Assembly (NCBI GenBank): GCA_963737405.1
Contig: CAVTSL010000011.1
Span: 248,001 to 312,000, forward strand
Direction of reading: 5' to 3'
Length of the DNA: 64,000 nucleotides
Origin: JACCTU01 sp963737405
GTDB lineage: Bacteria; Actinomycetota; Thermoleophilia; Gaiellales; Gaiellaceae
A program made the position numbers and the translations under genes. The notes below the pieces were generated by a model, which worked only from the letters and a program-made list of their open reading frames with translations, was not told the origin of the DNA and searched no databases. How positions within the stretch are numbered: position 1 is the first letter of the stretch; each line of letters begins with the position of its first letter. Positions 1 through 7,549 of this stretch are shown here, in pieces.

Positions 1-1
1 C

Positions 2-499
2 GGGCTCTTCGAGGTGACGATCCGCCCGTTCTTCCGCGTCGCCGCGCGGGCGCTCCGGGACCGCTACGACGGCTCGGTCGAGCGCTTCTTCGACGAGCTC
101 CGGAACGGGCCGGCGCCGCTCGCGCACCCCGACGACATCCACGTGCTGCTGCAGTGGGGCTTCGCCGCCGCGTACTCGGCGGACGACGACGGGACGGTGC
201 GGCTGCCGTACGACATCGAGACGGCCGAGGTGATCCCCGAGCTCTGGGAGCGCTGGCTCGAGTGGGACTACCCGACGCTCGTGCCACGCCACGCCGACGC
301 GCTCCGCGAGCTGCGTGCGATCTACTTCGACGCGGGCAGCCGTGACGAGTGGTTCGTCGACCTGACGATGGAGTGGATGCGGCGACGTCTGACCGAGCTC
401 GGCGTCCGCGATCTCCACACGGAGCTCTTCGACGCGACGCACGGCGGGATCGAGTACCGCTACCCGCTCGGGATCACGTACCTCGTCGAGCGCCTCTAG
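2..499 (+). CDS. Putative esterase, alpha/beta-hydrolase fold (C-terminal part, runs off left edge)
   Basis: Only the last 165 residues or so lie in the window: the frame is open to base 2 and the first in-frame GTG (base 14) falls inside the domain, so the true start is upstream. Two blocks fit the end of a putative-esterase domain. One is IYFDAGSRDEWFVDLTM, whose Asp in SRDE is the likely catalytic acid; the other is ELFDATHGGIEYRYP, whose His in THGG is the likely catalytic His. The nucleophile Ser would lie outside the window, so substrate cannot be judged. It converges on the cupin gene, overlapping its stop by 4 nt. Confidence 0.7.
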   Translation, partial: GLFEVTIRPFFRVAARALRDRYDGSVERFFDELRNGPAPLAHPDDIHVLLQWGFAAAYSADDDGTVRLPYDIETAEVIPELWERWLEWDYPTLVPRHADALRELRAIYFDAGSRDEWFVDLTMEWMRRRLTELGVRDLHTELFDATHGGIEYRYPLGITYLVERL

Positions 500-1014
500 G
501 GGAGCAGGCCGTCGCGGTACCGGCCGCGCTCGAAGGTCATCCCTTCGTACGCACCCTTCGTCTTCTCCTCGTCGACGCCGACGTTGTGCCGTCGAGCCGT
601 CTCGTCGACCGGATAGACAGTCTTGAAGTCCGGATGCCGCGCTCCGACCGAGATCACGATCATCGGCGCGTCCCCCGCCGCGAGCATCGCGTGCGGAGTG
701 CCGGCCGGGCAGTGGAAGTAGTCCCACGCGCGCACCGGACGCTCCTCGCCCTCGACGATGACGATGCCTTCGCCCGAGACGACGAGGAAGCCTTCCTGGG
801 CGTCCTCGTAGTGGTACATCGTCGTCCCTTCGCCGGGCGGGATGACCCCGACGTTGAAACCGAGCTCCGGGAAGCGCGGCTCGCCTTCGAAGAAGCACGC
901 TGAGCCGAACCGATCGCTGTGCAGCCACGGAACGTCGCGGGCGTTCACGATGAACCAGGCTTCGCCGTCGGGCACGAGCCCGTCCTCGGTCTCGGTGAGC
1001 TTCGCCTCGGGCAT
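496..1014 (-). CDS. Cupin-domain protein
   Basis: A 172-residue small beta-barrel (cupin) protein. The stretch from about residue 50 to 115 has the two cupin motifs in loose form: PPGEGTTMYHYEDAQEGFLV (motif 1, with His and Glu as candidate metal ligands) and RAWDYFHCPAGTPHAML (motif 2, with PAGTPH supplying the last His). Such proteins bind a metal or sugar; the substrate is not evident. The ATG at 1014 overlaps the stop of ychF as TGATG, so the two genes are probably translationally coupled. That overlap is why I chose this start rather than the long upstream extension of the frame. Confidence 0.75.
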   Translation of the reverse strand: MPEAKLTETEDGLVPDGEAWFIVNARDVPWLHSDRFGSACFFEGEPRFPELGFNVGVIPPGEGTTMYHYEDAQEGFLVVSGEGIVIVEGEERPVRAWDYFHCPAGTPHAMLAAGDAPMIVISVGARHPDFKTVYPVDETARRHNVGVDEEKTKGAYEGMTFERGRYRDGLLP

Positions 1015-1934
1015 CAGACGTTGAATCGTACGTTCAGCACGTCGCCGTCCTGCACGACATACGTCTTCCCCTCGACGCGCTCGTTCCCCTGACGACGCGC
1101 CTCCGAGTGTGAGCCGGCTGCCACGAGGTCGTCCCAGCGGATCACCTCGGCGCGGATGAAGCCGCGCGCGATGTCGGAGTGGATCGTCTCCGCCGCGTCG
1201 AGCGCGGTCTCGCCGTCGCGGAGCGTCCACGCGCGCGTCTCCTTCTCGCCCGCCGTGAAGAACGTGATCAGGTCGAGCGTCTCGACGAGCCCTCGCACGA
1301 CTGCACCGAGCGCGGACTCGCCCTCGCGGAACGCGGCGGCCTCCTCCTCGGAGAGCTCGGCGAGCTCGGCCTCGAGCTTCAGGTCGATGCCGTCGGGCCC
1401 GTTGACGATCTCGAGCAGCGGCTTGACCGTCAACAGCTCGAGCTCGGGCGGCAGCTCGACGTCGCCGTCGAGCTCGCTGACCGCCTGGAGGTTCTCGAGG
1501 TGGGCTGCGAGCCGCTCGAGGTTCGCGACCTCCGCGCGGAGCTTCGCGTCGCCCGACTTCGCCTGCTTGGTGACCCGCTCGAGCCGGCGCTGGACATGGT
1601 CGCGGTCGGCGGCGAGCAGCTCGAGCATCAGCTCCTCCCGGTCCGCCTGCGGCGAGCGCGTGCCCGACCACCCGTCGAGGACGGCGAGGATCAGGTCGAC
1701 CTGCCGCAGGTTCCCGAGCAGCTCGGCGCCGGTTCCCGGCACGTCGACCACGCGGATCGACGCCGGCGTCACCTTCTTCGCGCTCACGGTCTCCGCGAGC
1801 TGACGGAGCCGGTGGTCCGGCACCGCCGCCATGCCGACGTTGTCGCGCCCGGTCGTCGCGGCACCGGTCAGGGCGCGGAAGAGCGTCGTCTTGCCCGCGT
1901 TCGGCAGGCCCACGATCCCGACCTGGAGCGCCAC
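1014..1934 (-). CDS. ychF: YchF/Obg-family GTPase (short, divergent)
   Basis: A 306-residue P-loop NTPase; YchF/OLA1 proteins, ribosome-associated ATP/GTPases, are usually about 363 residues. The N-terminus has the G1 loop GLPNAGKTTLFRALT, then VPDHRLRQLAE, then a G3-like VVDVPGTG. A coiled-coil segment and the C-terminal TGS domain follow (ITFFTAGEKETRAW ... GKTYVVQDGDVLNVRFNV), which is diagnostic for YchF. Compared with E. coli YchF from memory, the NFPFCTIEPN segment after G1 and about six residues after G3 (the GLVKGASKGEGLGN region) are missing, so both switch regions are shortened. The reading frame is intact. It is the upstream partner of the cupin gene. Confidence 0.85.
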   Translation of the reverse strand: MALQVGIVGLPNAGKTTLFRALTGAATTGRDNVGMAAVPDHRLRQLAETVSAKKVTPASIRVVDVPGTGAELLGNLRQVDLILAVLDGWSGTRSPQADREELMLELLAADRDHVQRRLERVTKQAKSGDAKLRAEVANLERLAAHLENLQAVSELDGDVELPPELELLTVKPLLEIVNGPDGIDLKLEAELAELSEEEAAAFREGESALGAVVRGLVETLDLITFFTAGEKETRAWTLRDGETALDAAETIHSDIARGFIRAEVIRWDDLVAAGSHSEARRQGNERVEGKTYVVQDGDVLNVRFNV

Positions 1935-2047
1935 GGCGGCCAGCGTACGTGGAACCCGGTCGCGGATCGCGGTGTAATGCGAACGTGAGGTTGCTCCTGT
2001 GGAGCCGTGGTGATCGCAGCACTCGCCGGGTACAGTCCGCGGCGCCG

Positions 2048-2317
2048 GTGCGCACGCTGAGCGGCGCAGCCGGCCGAGCGTCGCTCGCTCCGTACTTTCG
2101 CGCGCGCCATCGCCGGCACGACGTGCTGGCGCTCCAGACGTTCCGGTTCAACGGCTACGACGAGGCGCGACGGCTCGGCCACTTCGAGCTCACGGCCAAG
2201 CGCCAGGCCGACGACTACCGAAGCGGCACGCCGTTCACCCTGACCGGCAAGGGCGCGCTCGACTGCTCACGCCCGGTGCCGACGTTCGCCGTCCTGACGC
2301 TCGGGAGCCCCGGCTAG
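2048..2317 (+). CDS. Hypothetical protein
   Basis: An unrecognised ORF of about 89 residues between divergent ychF and the convergent sigma-factor gene. From the GTG at 2048 onward almost every third codon position is G or C, which supports coding. The same frame upstream to 1985 has weaker bias, hence this start. The centre reads FRFNGYDEARRLGHFELTAK. There is no signal peptide or clear motif. The stop overlaps the sigma-factor stop by 4 nt. It could still be a chance frame. Confidence 0.4.
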   Translation: MRTLSGAAGRASLAPYFRARHRRHDVLALQTFRFNGYDEARRLGHFELTAKRQADDYRSGTPFTLTGKGALDCSRPVPTFAVLTLGSPG

Positions 2318-2880
2318 CCGATCTGCTTCTGCAGCGACGCGAGCGCGCGGTGCTGCAGCGACTTCACGGCGCCCTCGGTCTTCCCGAGGATCGTCGCGAC
2401 CTCGCCGTTCGCGAAGTTGAAGACGAACTTCAGCGTCAGCACCTGCTGCTGCTCGTCGGAGAGGTTCTCGATCAGCTCCAGGAGGCTCTGCCGGCCGATC
2501 GAGTGCATCGCCTCGAGCTCGGCCGAGTCCTGCTCCGACCCGATCGGCTCCGGCACCTCCTCCTCCGGCTGGACGCGCTTCCCCGCCCGGAAATGGTCCA
2601 TCGAGAGGTTGTGTGCGATCCGGAAGAGCCACGCGGAGAACGGCGCCGACTGGAAGCGGAACTTGCCGATCGACTCGAGCATCCGGAGGAACGTCTGCGT
2701 CGTCAGATCCTCGGCGTCGTGGCGGTTGCCGACGGTCATGTGCAGATAGCTGTAGATCCGGTCGAAGTGGATCAGGTACAGCTCCTCGAGCGCCGCCTTG
2801 TCGCCCTGCTGCCCGCGCTCGACCAGCCGCCTGATCTCGGCCGCGGACTCCTTCGGCCGCTCCGCAGTCCCTTCCGCCAT
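2314..2880 (-). CDS. RNA polymerase sigma factor, ECF type
   Basis: A 188-residue sigma-70 family protein with regions 2 and 4 only. Region 2 (about residues 30-100) includes LYLIHFDRIYSYLHMTVGN, the DAEDLTTQTFLRM segment and FSAWLFRIAHNLSMDHFR. Region 4 (about 130-185) has LSDEQQQVLTLKFVFNFANG followed by the helix-turn-helix EVATILGKTEGAVKSLQHRA. It redirects RNA polymerase to its own promoters. No anti-sigma gene is adjacent; the nearest partner is the 78-residue protein 35 nt upstream in the same run. Confidence 0.9.
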   Translation of the reverse strand: MAEGTAERPKESAAEIRRLVERGQQGDKAALEELYLIHFDRIYSYLHMTVGNRHDAEDLTTQTFLRMLESIGKFRFQSAPFSAWLFRIAHNLSMDHFRAGKRVQPEEEVPEPIGSEQDSAELEAMHSIGRQSLLELIENLSDEQQQVLTLKFVFNFANGEVATILGKTEGAVKSLQHRALASLQKQIG

Positions 2881-2915
2881 GCCGTGAGATGTGCCCTGGG
2901 TTCCGAGGCGTCTAA

Positions 2916-3152
2916 CTAGGGGCCGGGCGTGCCGAAGCCCACCCGGGACTCCCGCATGAAGCGCTTCACGTAGGCCACGTTCCGGAGGACGACGGCGTAG
3001 CGGCCGTCGTCGGCCTCGATCGCCATCAGCCCGCCGTCGCCGTTCGAGAGCCGGCGCTCGAGCTCCTCGGCGGCGTCCATCGACATCAGGGTCGTGAAGG
3101 ACTGGCCGCCCTCGTAGGCGACCTGGACGCGGACCTTGTCGTCAGCGGGCAT
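2916..3152 (-). CDS. Small conserved-looking hypothetical protein
   Basis: A 78-residue protein that I cannot assign. It has alternating hydrophobic strands (VRVQVAYEGGQSFTTLMSM, then GLMAIEADDGRYAVVLRNVAYVKRF), suggesting a compact beta-rich domain. The layout recalls small actinobacterial proteins such as DUF3107, but I see no decisive motif. The ATG at 3152 lies inside the end of the epimerase gene (11-nt overlap), so it is probably coupled to it. The sigma-factor gene follows after 35 nt. Confidence 0.65.
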   Translation of the reverse strand: MPADDKVRVQVAYEGGQSFTTLMSMDAAEELERRLSNGDGGLMAIEADDGRYAVVLRNVAYVKRFMRESRVGFGTPGP

Positions 3153-3549
3153 CGCTCACCAACTCTGCCAGGACGCCGTGGGTCGAGTCGGGGTGAACGA
3201 ACGCGACCTGGAGCCCGAAGAGCCCTTCCCGCGGCTGGGAGTCGATCAGCTCGGCGCCGGCGCGCTCGAGCGCGGCGAGGGAGGAGGGCAGGTCGTCCAC
3301 CTCGTAGGCGACGTGGTGCATCCCCGGCCCGCGCTTCGCGAGGAACTTCCCGACGGGCGTCTCGGCGCCGAGCGACGCGAGCAGCTCGACCCGGCTCTCG
3401 CCGACCCGGAGCGACGCCGCCTCGACGCCCTGCTCGGGCACGGTGTCGCGGTGCTCGACCCGCGCGCCGAAGAGCCGCTCGTAGGTCGTGACCGCCTCGT
3501 CGAGGTCCTCGACGGCGACCCCGAGGTGATGGATGCCCTTCGCCTCCAC
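3142..3549 (-). CDS. mce: Methylmalonyl-CoA epimerase
   Basis: A 135-residue glyoxalase-fold enzyme that interconverts (R)- and (S)-methylmalonyl-CoA in propionate and odd-chain fatty-acid metabolism. The two half-domains are visible: KGIHHLGVAVEDLDEAVTTY at the start, with the metal-binding His in HHLG, and GPGMHHVAYEVDDL at about residue 78. RVELLAS and a final Glu in GVLAELV supply the acidic ligands of the family. Length matches the family. It starts at GTG 3549. No mutase subunit lies in the window, so the pathway partner is elsewhere. Confidence 0.92.
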   Translation of the reverse strand: MEAKGIHHLGVAVEDLDEAVTTYERLFGARVEHRDTVPEQGVEAASLRVGESRVELLASLGAETPVGKFLAKRGPGMHHVAYEVDDLPSSLAALERAGAELIDSQPREGLFGLQVAFVHPDSTHGVLAELVSDAR

Positions 3550-3576
3550 TGAGGCGAACCCTACCCGCGAGCCCTC

Positions 3577-5100
3577 CTATTCAGGCAGCGAGATGACCCG
3601 CGGGGTGCCGACGGTCTCGGATGCGCTCGACTCGGCGTCGACGTCGCCGAGCATCGCCTCGAGCTCGTCGCGGAGCAGCGTCTCGCGCTCGAGCAGCGCC
3701 TGCGCGATCCGGTCGAGCGGGGCGCGATGCTTCTCGATCAGCCGCGCGGACTCGGCGTACGCCTGGTCGGTCAGATGCGCCTGCTCGGAGTCGCGCAGCC
3801 GCTTCGTCTCCTCCGAGAGCGCGTAGTTGTCGGCGCGGAGCGTGCGCGACGTGACCGTCTCGGACATGCCCCACTCGAAGACCATCGAGCGCGCGATCTC
3901 CGTTGCCTTCTCGAGGTCGCTCGCCGCGCCGTTCGTGACCCGGCCGAACACGACCTGCTCGGCGGCGCGGCCGGCGAGGCAGATCTTCATCAGGTCGACG
4001 AGCTCTTCCTTCGTCTCCATGTAGCGGTCCTCGGCCGGCAGGTTGAGCGTGTAGCCGAGCGCCTGGCCGCGCGCGACGATCGTCACCTTCTGCACCGGTG
4101 CGACGTCGCCCATCAGGTGCGCCATCAGCGCGTGGCCGGCCTCGTGGTAGGCGAGGATGCGCCGCTCCTTGTCGGTCAGCACCTTCTTCTGCTGCAGGCC
4201 GGCGACGACGCGCTCGATCGCGTTGTCGAAGTCGATGTGCGAGATGTACTGCGCCTCGCGGCGGCCGGCGAAGATCGCCGCCTCGTTCGTGATGTTCGCG
4301 AGGTCGGCGCCTGCGAGGCCGGACGTCTGGCGCGCGATCTGCCCGAGGTCGACGTCGGCCGCGAGCGGCTTGCCGCGCGAGTGCACGCGGAGGATCGCCT
4401 CGCGCCCCGAGAGGTCGGGCGGCGAGACGAGGAGCTGGCGGTCGAAGCGACCGGGGCGAAGGAGCGCCGGGTCGAGGTCCTGGATGCGGTTCGAGGCGCC
4501 CATCACGACGACCTGCGCCGCCTTCGCGAACCCGTCGAGCTCGACGAGCAGCTGGTTGAGCGTCTGATCCTGCTCGCGGTTGAAGCCGTGGCCGGTCCGT
4601 GCAGCGCCGACGGCGTCGAGCTCGTCGATGAAGATGATCGAGGGCGCGTTCTTGCGCGCGTCCTCGAAGAGCTTGCGGATCCGGGCAGCGCCGAGGCCGG
4701 CGAACATCTCGACGAACGCGGACGCGCTCTGCGAGAAGAACTTCGCGCCGGACTCGTGTGCGACGGCCTTCGCGAGAAGCGTCTTGCCGGTGCCGGGCGG
4801 GCCGTAGAGGAGGATCCCCTTCGGGACGCGCGCGCCGAGCCGCTCGAAGCGCTCGGGGCTGCGCAGGAAGTCGACGACCTCCTGGAGCTCGCTCTTCGCC
4901 TCGGGGAGGCCGGCCACGTCGTCCCACTTGATCGACGACTTGCCCTGCGTGTCCTGCTCCGCGGGCTTGATCTTCGGCATCAGCTGGAGCGTCCGCCAGA
5001 GGAGGTAGACGACCGCGACCATCAGGAGCATGAAGACGACCGGCAGCCACTCCTGCGTGATCTCGGGGATCTTCCCGATCCACTCTCCCACAGCGCCCAT
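3577..5100 (-). CDS. ftsH: FtsH-like AAA+ zinc metalloprotease with a single membrane segment
   Basis: A 507-residue membrane-anchored ATP-dependent protease. The order is a short N-terminus with one transmembrane helix (about residues 18-40, WLPVVFMLLMVAVVYLLW), Walker A GPPGTGKT, Walker B IIFIDELDAVG, a second-region-of-homology LRPGRFDRQ, and the M41 protease domain with zinc motif HEAGH. FtsH normally has about 610-650 residues with two helices around a periplasmic domain. Here that domain and one helix are absent, so membrane topology must differ. Start is ATG 5100. The upstream methyltransferase ends 32 nt away in the same run. Confidence 0.88.
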   Translation of the reverse strand: MGAVGEWIGKIPEITQEWLPVVFMLLMVAVVYLLWRTLQLMPKIKPAEQDTQGKSSIKWDDVAGLPEAKSELQEVVDFLRSPERFERLGARVPKGILLYGPPGTGKTLLAKAVAHESGAKFFSQSASAFVEMFAGLGAARIRKLFEDARKNAPSIIFIDELDAVGAARTGHGFNREQDQTLNQLLVELDGFAKAAQVVVMGASNRIQDLDPALLRPGRFDRQLLVSPPDLSGREAILRVHSRGKPLAADVDLGQIARQTSGLAGADLANITNEAAIFAGRREAQYISHIDFDNAIERVVAGLQQKKVLTDKERRILAYHEAGHALMAHLMGDVAPVQKVTIVARGQALGYTLNLPAEDRYMETKEELVDLMKICLAGRAAEQVVFGRVTNGAASDLEKATEIARSMVFEWGMSETVTSRTLRADNYALSEETKRLRDSEQAHLTDQAYAESARLIEKHRAPLDRIAQALLERETLLRDELEAMLGDVDAESSASETVGTPRVISLPE

Positions 5101-5132
5101 CGTCCTCTCTTCGGCAGAAAAGCGCCAGGCCC

Positions 5133-5675
5133 TTAGCGGGCGCGGACGGCGAGGATCACGGCCTCGCGGGGGGACACCTGCACCTCGGTCGCGGCCAGCT
5201 CCGGGTGGTCGAGCCAGAACTCCCGAACCGGGTCGGGGCCCTCGCGTCCCGGGGTCATGTCGTCCAGGACGACGAGCCCGCGCGGCGCGAGGAGGCGAAG
5301 CGTCTCCTCGCCGTCCAGGTCCGGCCGCCGCTTGGAACCGTCGTGGAAGAGCAGGTCGAACGGCGCATGCTCGGGCAGGACGTCGTGCCAGTCGCCGGCG
5401 AGGACGTGGACGTTCTCGTCCTGGCGGAAGAGCTCGGCGGCCGCGGCGGCCCGGGCGTCGTCCAGCTCGGCGGTGAAGAAGGGGACGGACGGCTCGAGCG
5501 CGGAGACGATCCACGCCGCGCCGTAGCCCACGCCGGTGCCCGTCTCGGCGACCCGGGTCCGGCCGCGCGTCGCGGCGAGCAGATGCAGCAGGCGCCCGGT
5601 CTCGGGCGTGCACGAGTTCGCGAAGCCGAGCTCGGCCGCGAGTCGCGCCGCGCGCTCCACGAGCGGCGGCGTCAC
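5133..5675 (-). CDS. Class I SAM-dependent methyltransferase (O-methyltransferase-like)
   Basis: A 180-residue Rossmann-fold protein. Motif I is VAETGTGVGYGAAWI, with acidic AELDD at the end of strand 2 and LLFHDGSKRRPDL at the post-I/motif II position. VVLDDMTPG resembles the metal-binding DD stretch of caffeoyl-CoA-type O-methyltransferases. The substrate is unknown. The GTG at 5675 overlaps the pncB stop in a GTGA junction, so it is translated after pncB. A methylation role in nicotinate metabolism is possible but is only suggested by position. Confidence 0.78.
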   Translation of the reverse strand: MTPPLVERAARLAAELGFANSCTPETGRLLHLLAATRGRTRVAETGTGVGYGAAWIVSALEPSVPFFTAELDDARAAAAAELFRQDENVHVLAGDWHDVLPEHAPFDLLFHDGSKRRPDLDGEETLRLLAPRGLVVLDDMTPGREGPDPVREFWLDHPELAATEVQVSPREAVILAVRAR

Positions 5676-6757
5676 TCGACGAGCTCGAGCCTCGGGTTCG
5701 GGCGGTACCACCGGCCGACCTTCGCGGACGGACGACCGTCGGTGAGGACGACGTCGGCCGTGAAGTCGTTCACGCCGCGAATGAGCGACGACCCGACGCC
5801 GTACGCGTCGACCGGCGCGCCTTTCGACTCGAAGTCGGCGATCTTCGCGGCGTCGAAGCCGCCGGACACGACGATCTTCACGCGCTCGAAGCCGTCGGCG
5901 TCGAGTGCGTCGCGCACCTTGCGCACGAGCCGCTCGTTCACGCCGGTCGGCTTGAAGTCGCCCGTCTCCTCCCCGAGCGAGCGGTCGACGAGCATCTCGG
6001 ACGTGTCGAGACGCACGCCCCAGAGTCGGGCGCCGAGCGCCCGCGCGACCTCGAGCGACGTGCGGACGGAGTCGTTCTCGAAGTCGACGAGCACGGTCAC
6101 GTTCAGGTCGTCCGGTGCCCACTCTGCGAACTTCGTCGCCGCGAGCACGGTGTTCCCGCCGTACGCCGCGATGAGCGAGTGCGGCACCGTGCCGACGCCC
6201 TTGCCGCCCCACCAGGACGCCTGCTCGTCGGTCGTGACGCCGATCGGCGCGCCGACGACCTGGCCCGCGACGTACGCGGCGTAGCCGTCGCCCGTCTGCA
6301 TGCGCCAGTGGTCGTGCCGCGCCGGCATGAAGATGATCGGCTTGCCGTTCGCGGCTCGGAGCACCTCGACGACGTTCGTCGTGACGACCGTGCGGCGCGC
6401 GAGGACGCCGAGGTACGCCGTCTCGAGGTGCGCGAAGAGCGTGTAGTCGCCTTCGATCGTGAGGACGGTCTCCCACGGCTCGACCAGGTCGCCGTCGTAG
6501 AGCGCGTGCACCGTCAACGCGTCCCAGTCCTCGGCGCCGAGCCGGAGGATCGCGAGCGACTCGTCCATCCCGCCGAGGTACGCGAGGTTCTTCTGGAACA
6601 CCTGCATCACGACGCGGGGACGGCGCCCGTCCTGGAGGAGCGTCGCCCGCGCGTGGTTGAAGTACGCGTCCGCGTAGTAGCCGGCTCGAAGCTTCTCGAC
6701 GGGAAGCTCGAAGATCTCCGGCGGCAGCCGCCGCCGCGTTCTAGCTTCGACCGCCAC
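5672..6757 (-). CDS. pncB: Nicotinate phosphoribosyltransferase-like enzyme
   Basis: A 361-residue type II phosphoribosyltransferase of the NAPRTase/quinolinate PRTase fold, expected to convert nicotinate and PRPP to nicotinate mononucleotide in NAD salvage. Visible features are the N-terminal YYADAYFNHAR (where typical NAPRTases have TDLYQ-like text), the barrel strand VTVLVDFENDS, GVRLDTSEML, and the phosphate-binding region IVVSGGFDAAKIADF followed by AYGVGSSLI. The length is shorter than E. coli PncB (about 400), fitting the compact subgroup. It overlaps DUF1385 upstream by 17 nt and the methyltransferase downstream by 4 nt. Confidence 0.82.
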   Translation of the reverse strand: MAVEARTRRRLPPEIFELPVEKLRAGYYADAYFNHARATLLQDGRRPRVVMQVFQKNLAYLGGMDESLAILRLGAEDWDALTVHALYDGDLVEPWETVLTIEGDYTLFAHLETAYLGVLARRTVVTTNVVEVLRAANGKPIIFMPARHDHWRMQTGDGYAAYVAGQVVGAPIGVTTDEQASWWGGKGVGTVPHSLIAAYGGNTVLAATKFAEWAPDDLNVTVLVDFENDSVRTSLEVARALGARLWGVRLDTSEMLVDRSLGEETGDFKPTGVNERLVRKVRDALDADGFERVKIVVSGGFDAAKIADFESKGAPVDAYGVGSSLIRGVNDFTADVVLTDGRPSAKVGRWYRPNPRLELVE

Positions 6758-7526
6758 CCTCTTCGAGCTCGAGGCAGGCGCGGAGCGCGGCCTCGGCGAC
6801 CTCGAGCTGCTCCGGCGAGGGCTCGTCCGTGCCGACGTGGTGCTGGAGCTCGTGGCCCGGCTTCGCGAGCGCGCGGGCGACCGGGTGCCCCGGATTGCGG
6901 ACCATCCAGCCGAAGACCTCGGTCGAGACGGCGAGCGAGCCGAACGTCGCCGCGACGCGCGCGGCAGGCCGGAACGACACGGGCGCCTTCGCCGCGAGCG
7001 CGTTCCCGAGCGTCGTCGTCAGCACGATCGGGCCGACGAGGTGCGACCCGCAGCGCTCGTGCTCCTTCGCGCGGGGCTCGTCGTGCTCGTACGTCCCGAT
7101 CGAGACGTGCTCGGCGCCGTGGTACGCGGCGAGATCGGAGCTCCGCAGTGCGAGCACCGCGGGCGCGAACGAGAAGAGCGCGGACAGGAGCTCCTGCGAC
7201 GCCGGCCCGAGCCGGGGCGAGCCGCGGACGATGCGGACGCTCGCGGCACTCGCGACGAGCGCGGCGAGCACGGCCGGCCGCTCGAACGGCAGGCGCGCCT
7301 CGGGCAGCGCGCGGCGCACGGCCGGGAGCACCGCGAGCGACTCGAGCAGCTTCAGCGGCCCACGCAGGAACGGCGGCGTGCGGTCGTCGCTCTGGAAGCG
7401 CTTGCGCGCGGCCGCGACCTCGAGCGTGCCGTCGGGGCGCCGAATCGCGCACGCCCACGCGGTCGGGCCGTGGACGAGCACGCCGTTCGCGAGCGCCATC
7501 CCACCCAGGCGGATCTTCTCGGCCAC
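6741..7526 (-). CDS. DUF1385 family membrane protein
   Basis: A 261-residue protein of the DUF1385 family, whose function is not established. The N-terminus RLGGMALANGVLVHGP matches the family opening (GGQAV.EGV.MR), which is why I take GTG 7526 as start. A central YHGAEHVSIGTYEH holds the conserved GAEH signature. Hydrophobic segments around residues 95-125 and 155-205 suggest several membrane spans. It sits between an M20 peptidase (23 nt upstream) and pncB (17-nt overlap). Confidence 0.8.
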   Translation of the reverse strand: MAEKIRLGGMALANGVLVHGPTAWACAIRRPDGTLEVAAARKRFQSDDRTPPFLRGPLKLLESLAVLPAVRRALPEARLPFERPAVLAALVASAASVRIVRGSPRLGPASQELLSALFSFAPAVLALRSSDLAAYHGAEHVSIGTYEHDEPRAKEHERCGSHLVGPIVLTTTLGNALAAKAPVSFRPAARVAATFGSLAVSTEVFGWMVRNPGHPVARALAKPGHELQHHVGTDEPSPEQLEVAEAALRACLELEEGGGRS

Positions 7527-7549
7527 GCAGCCAGGGTACTTGCGGAGGC

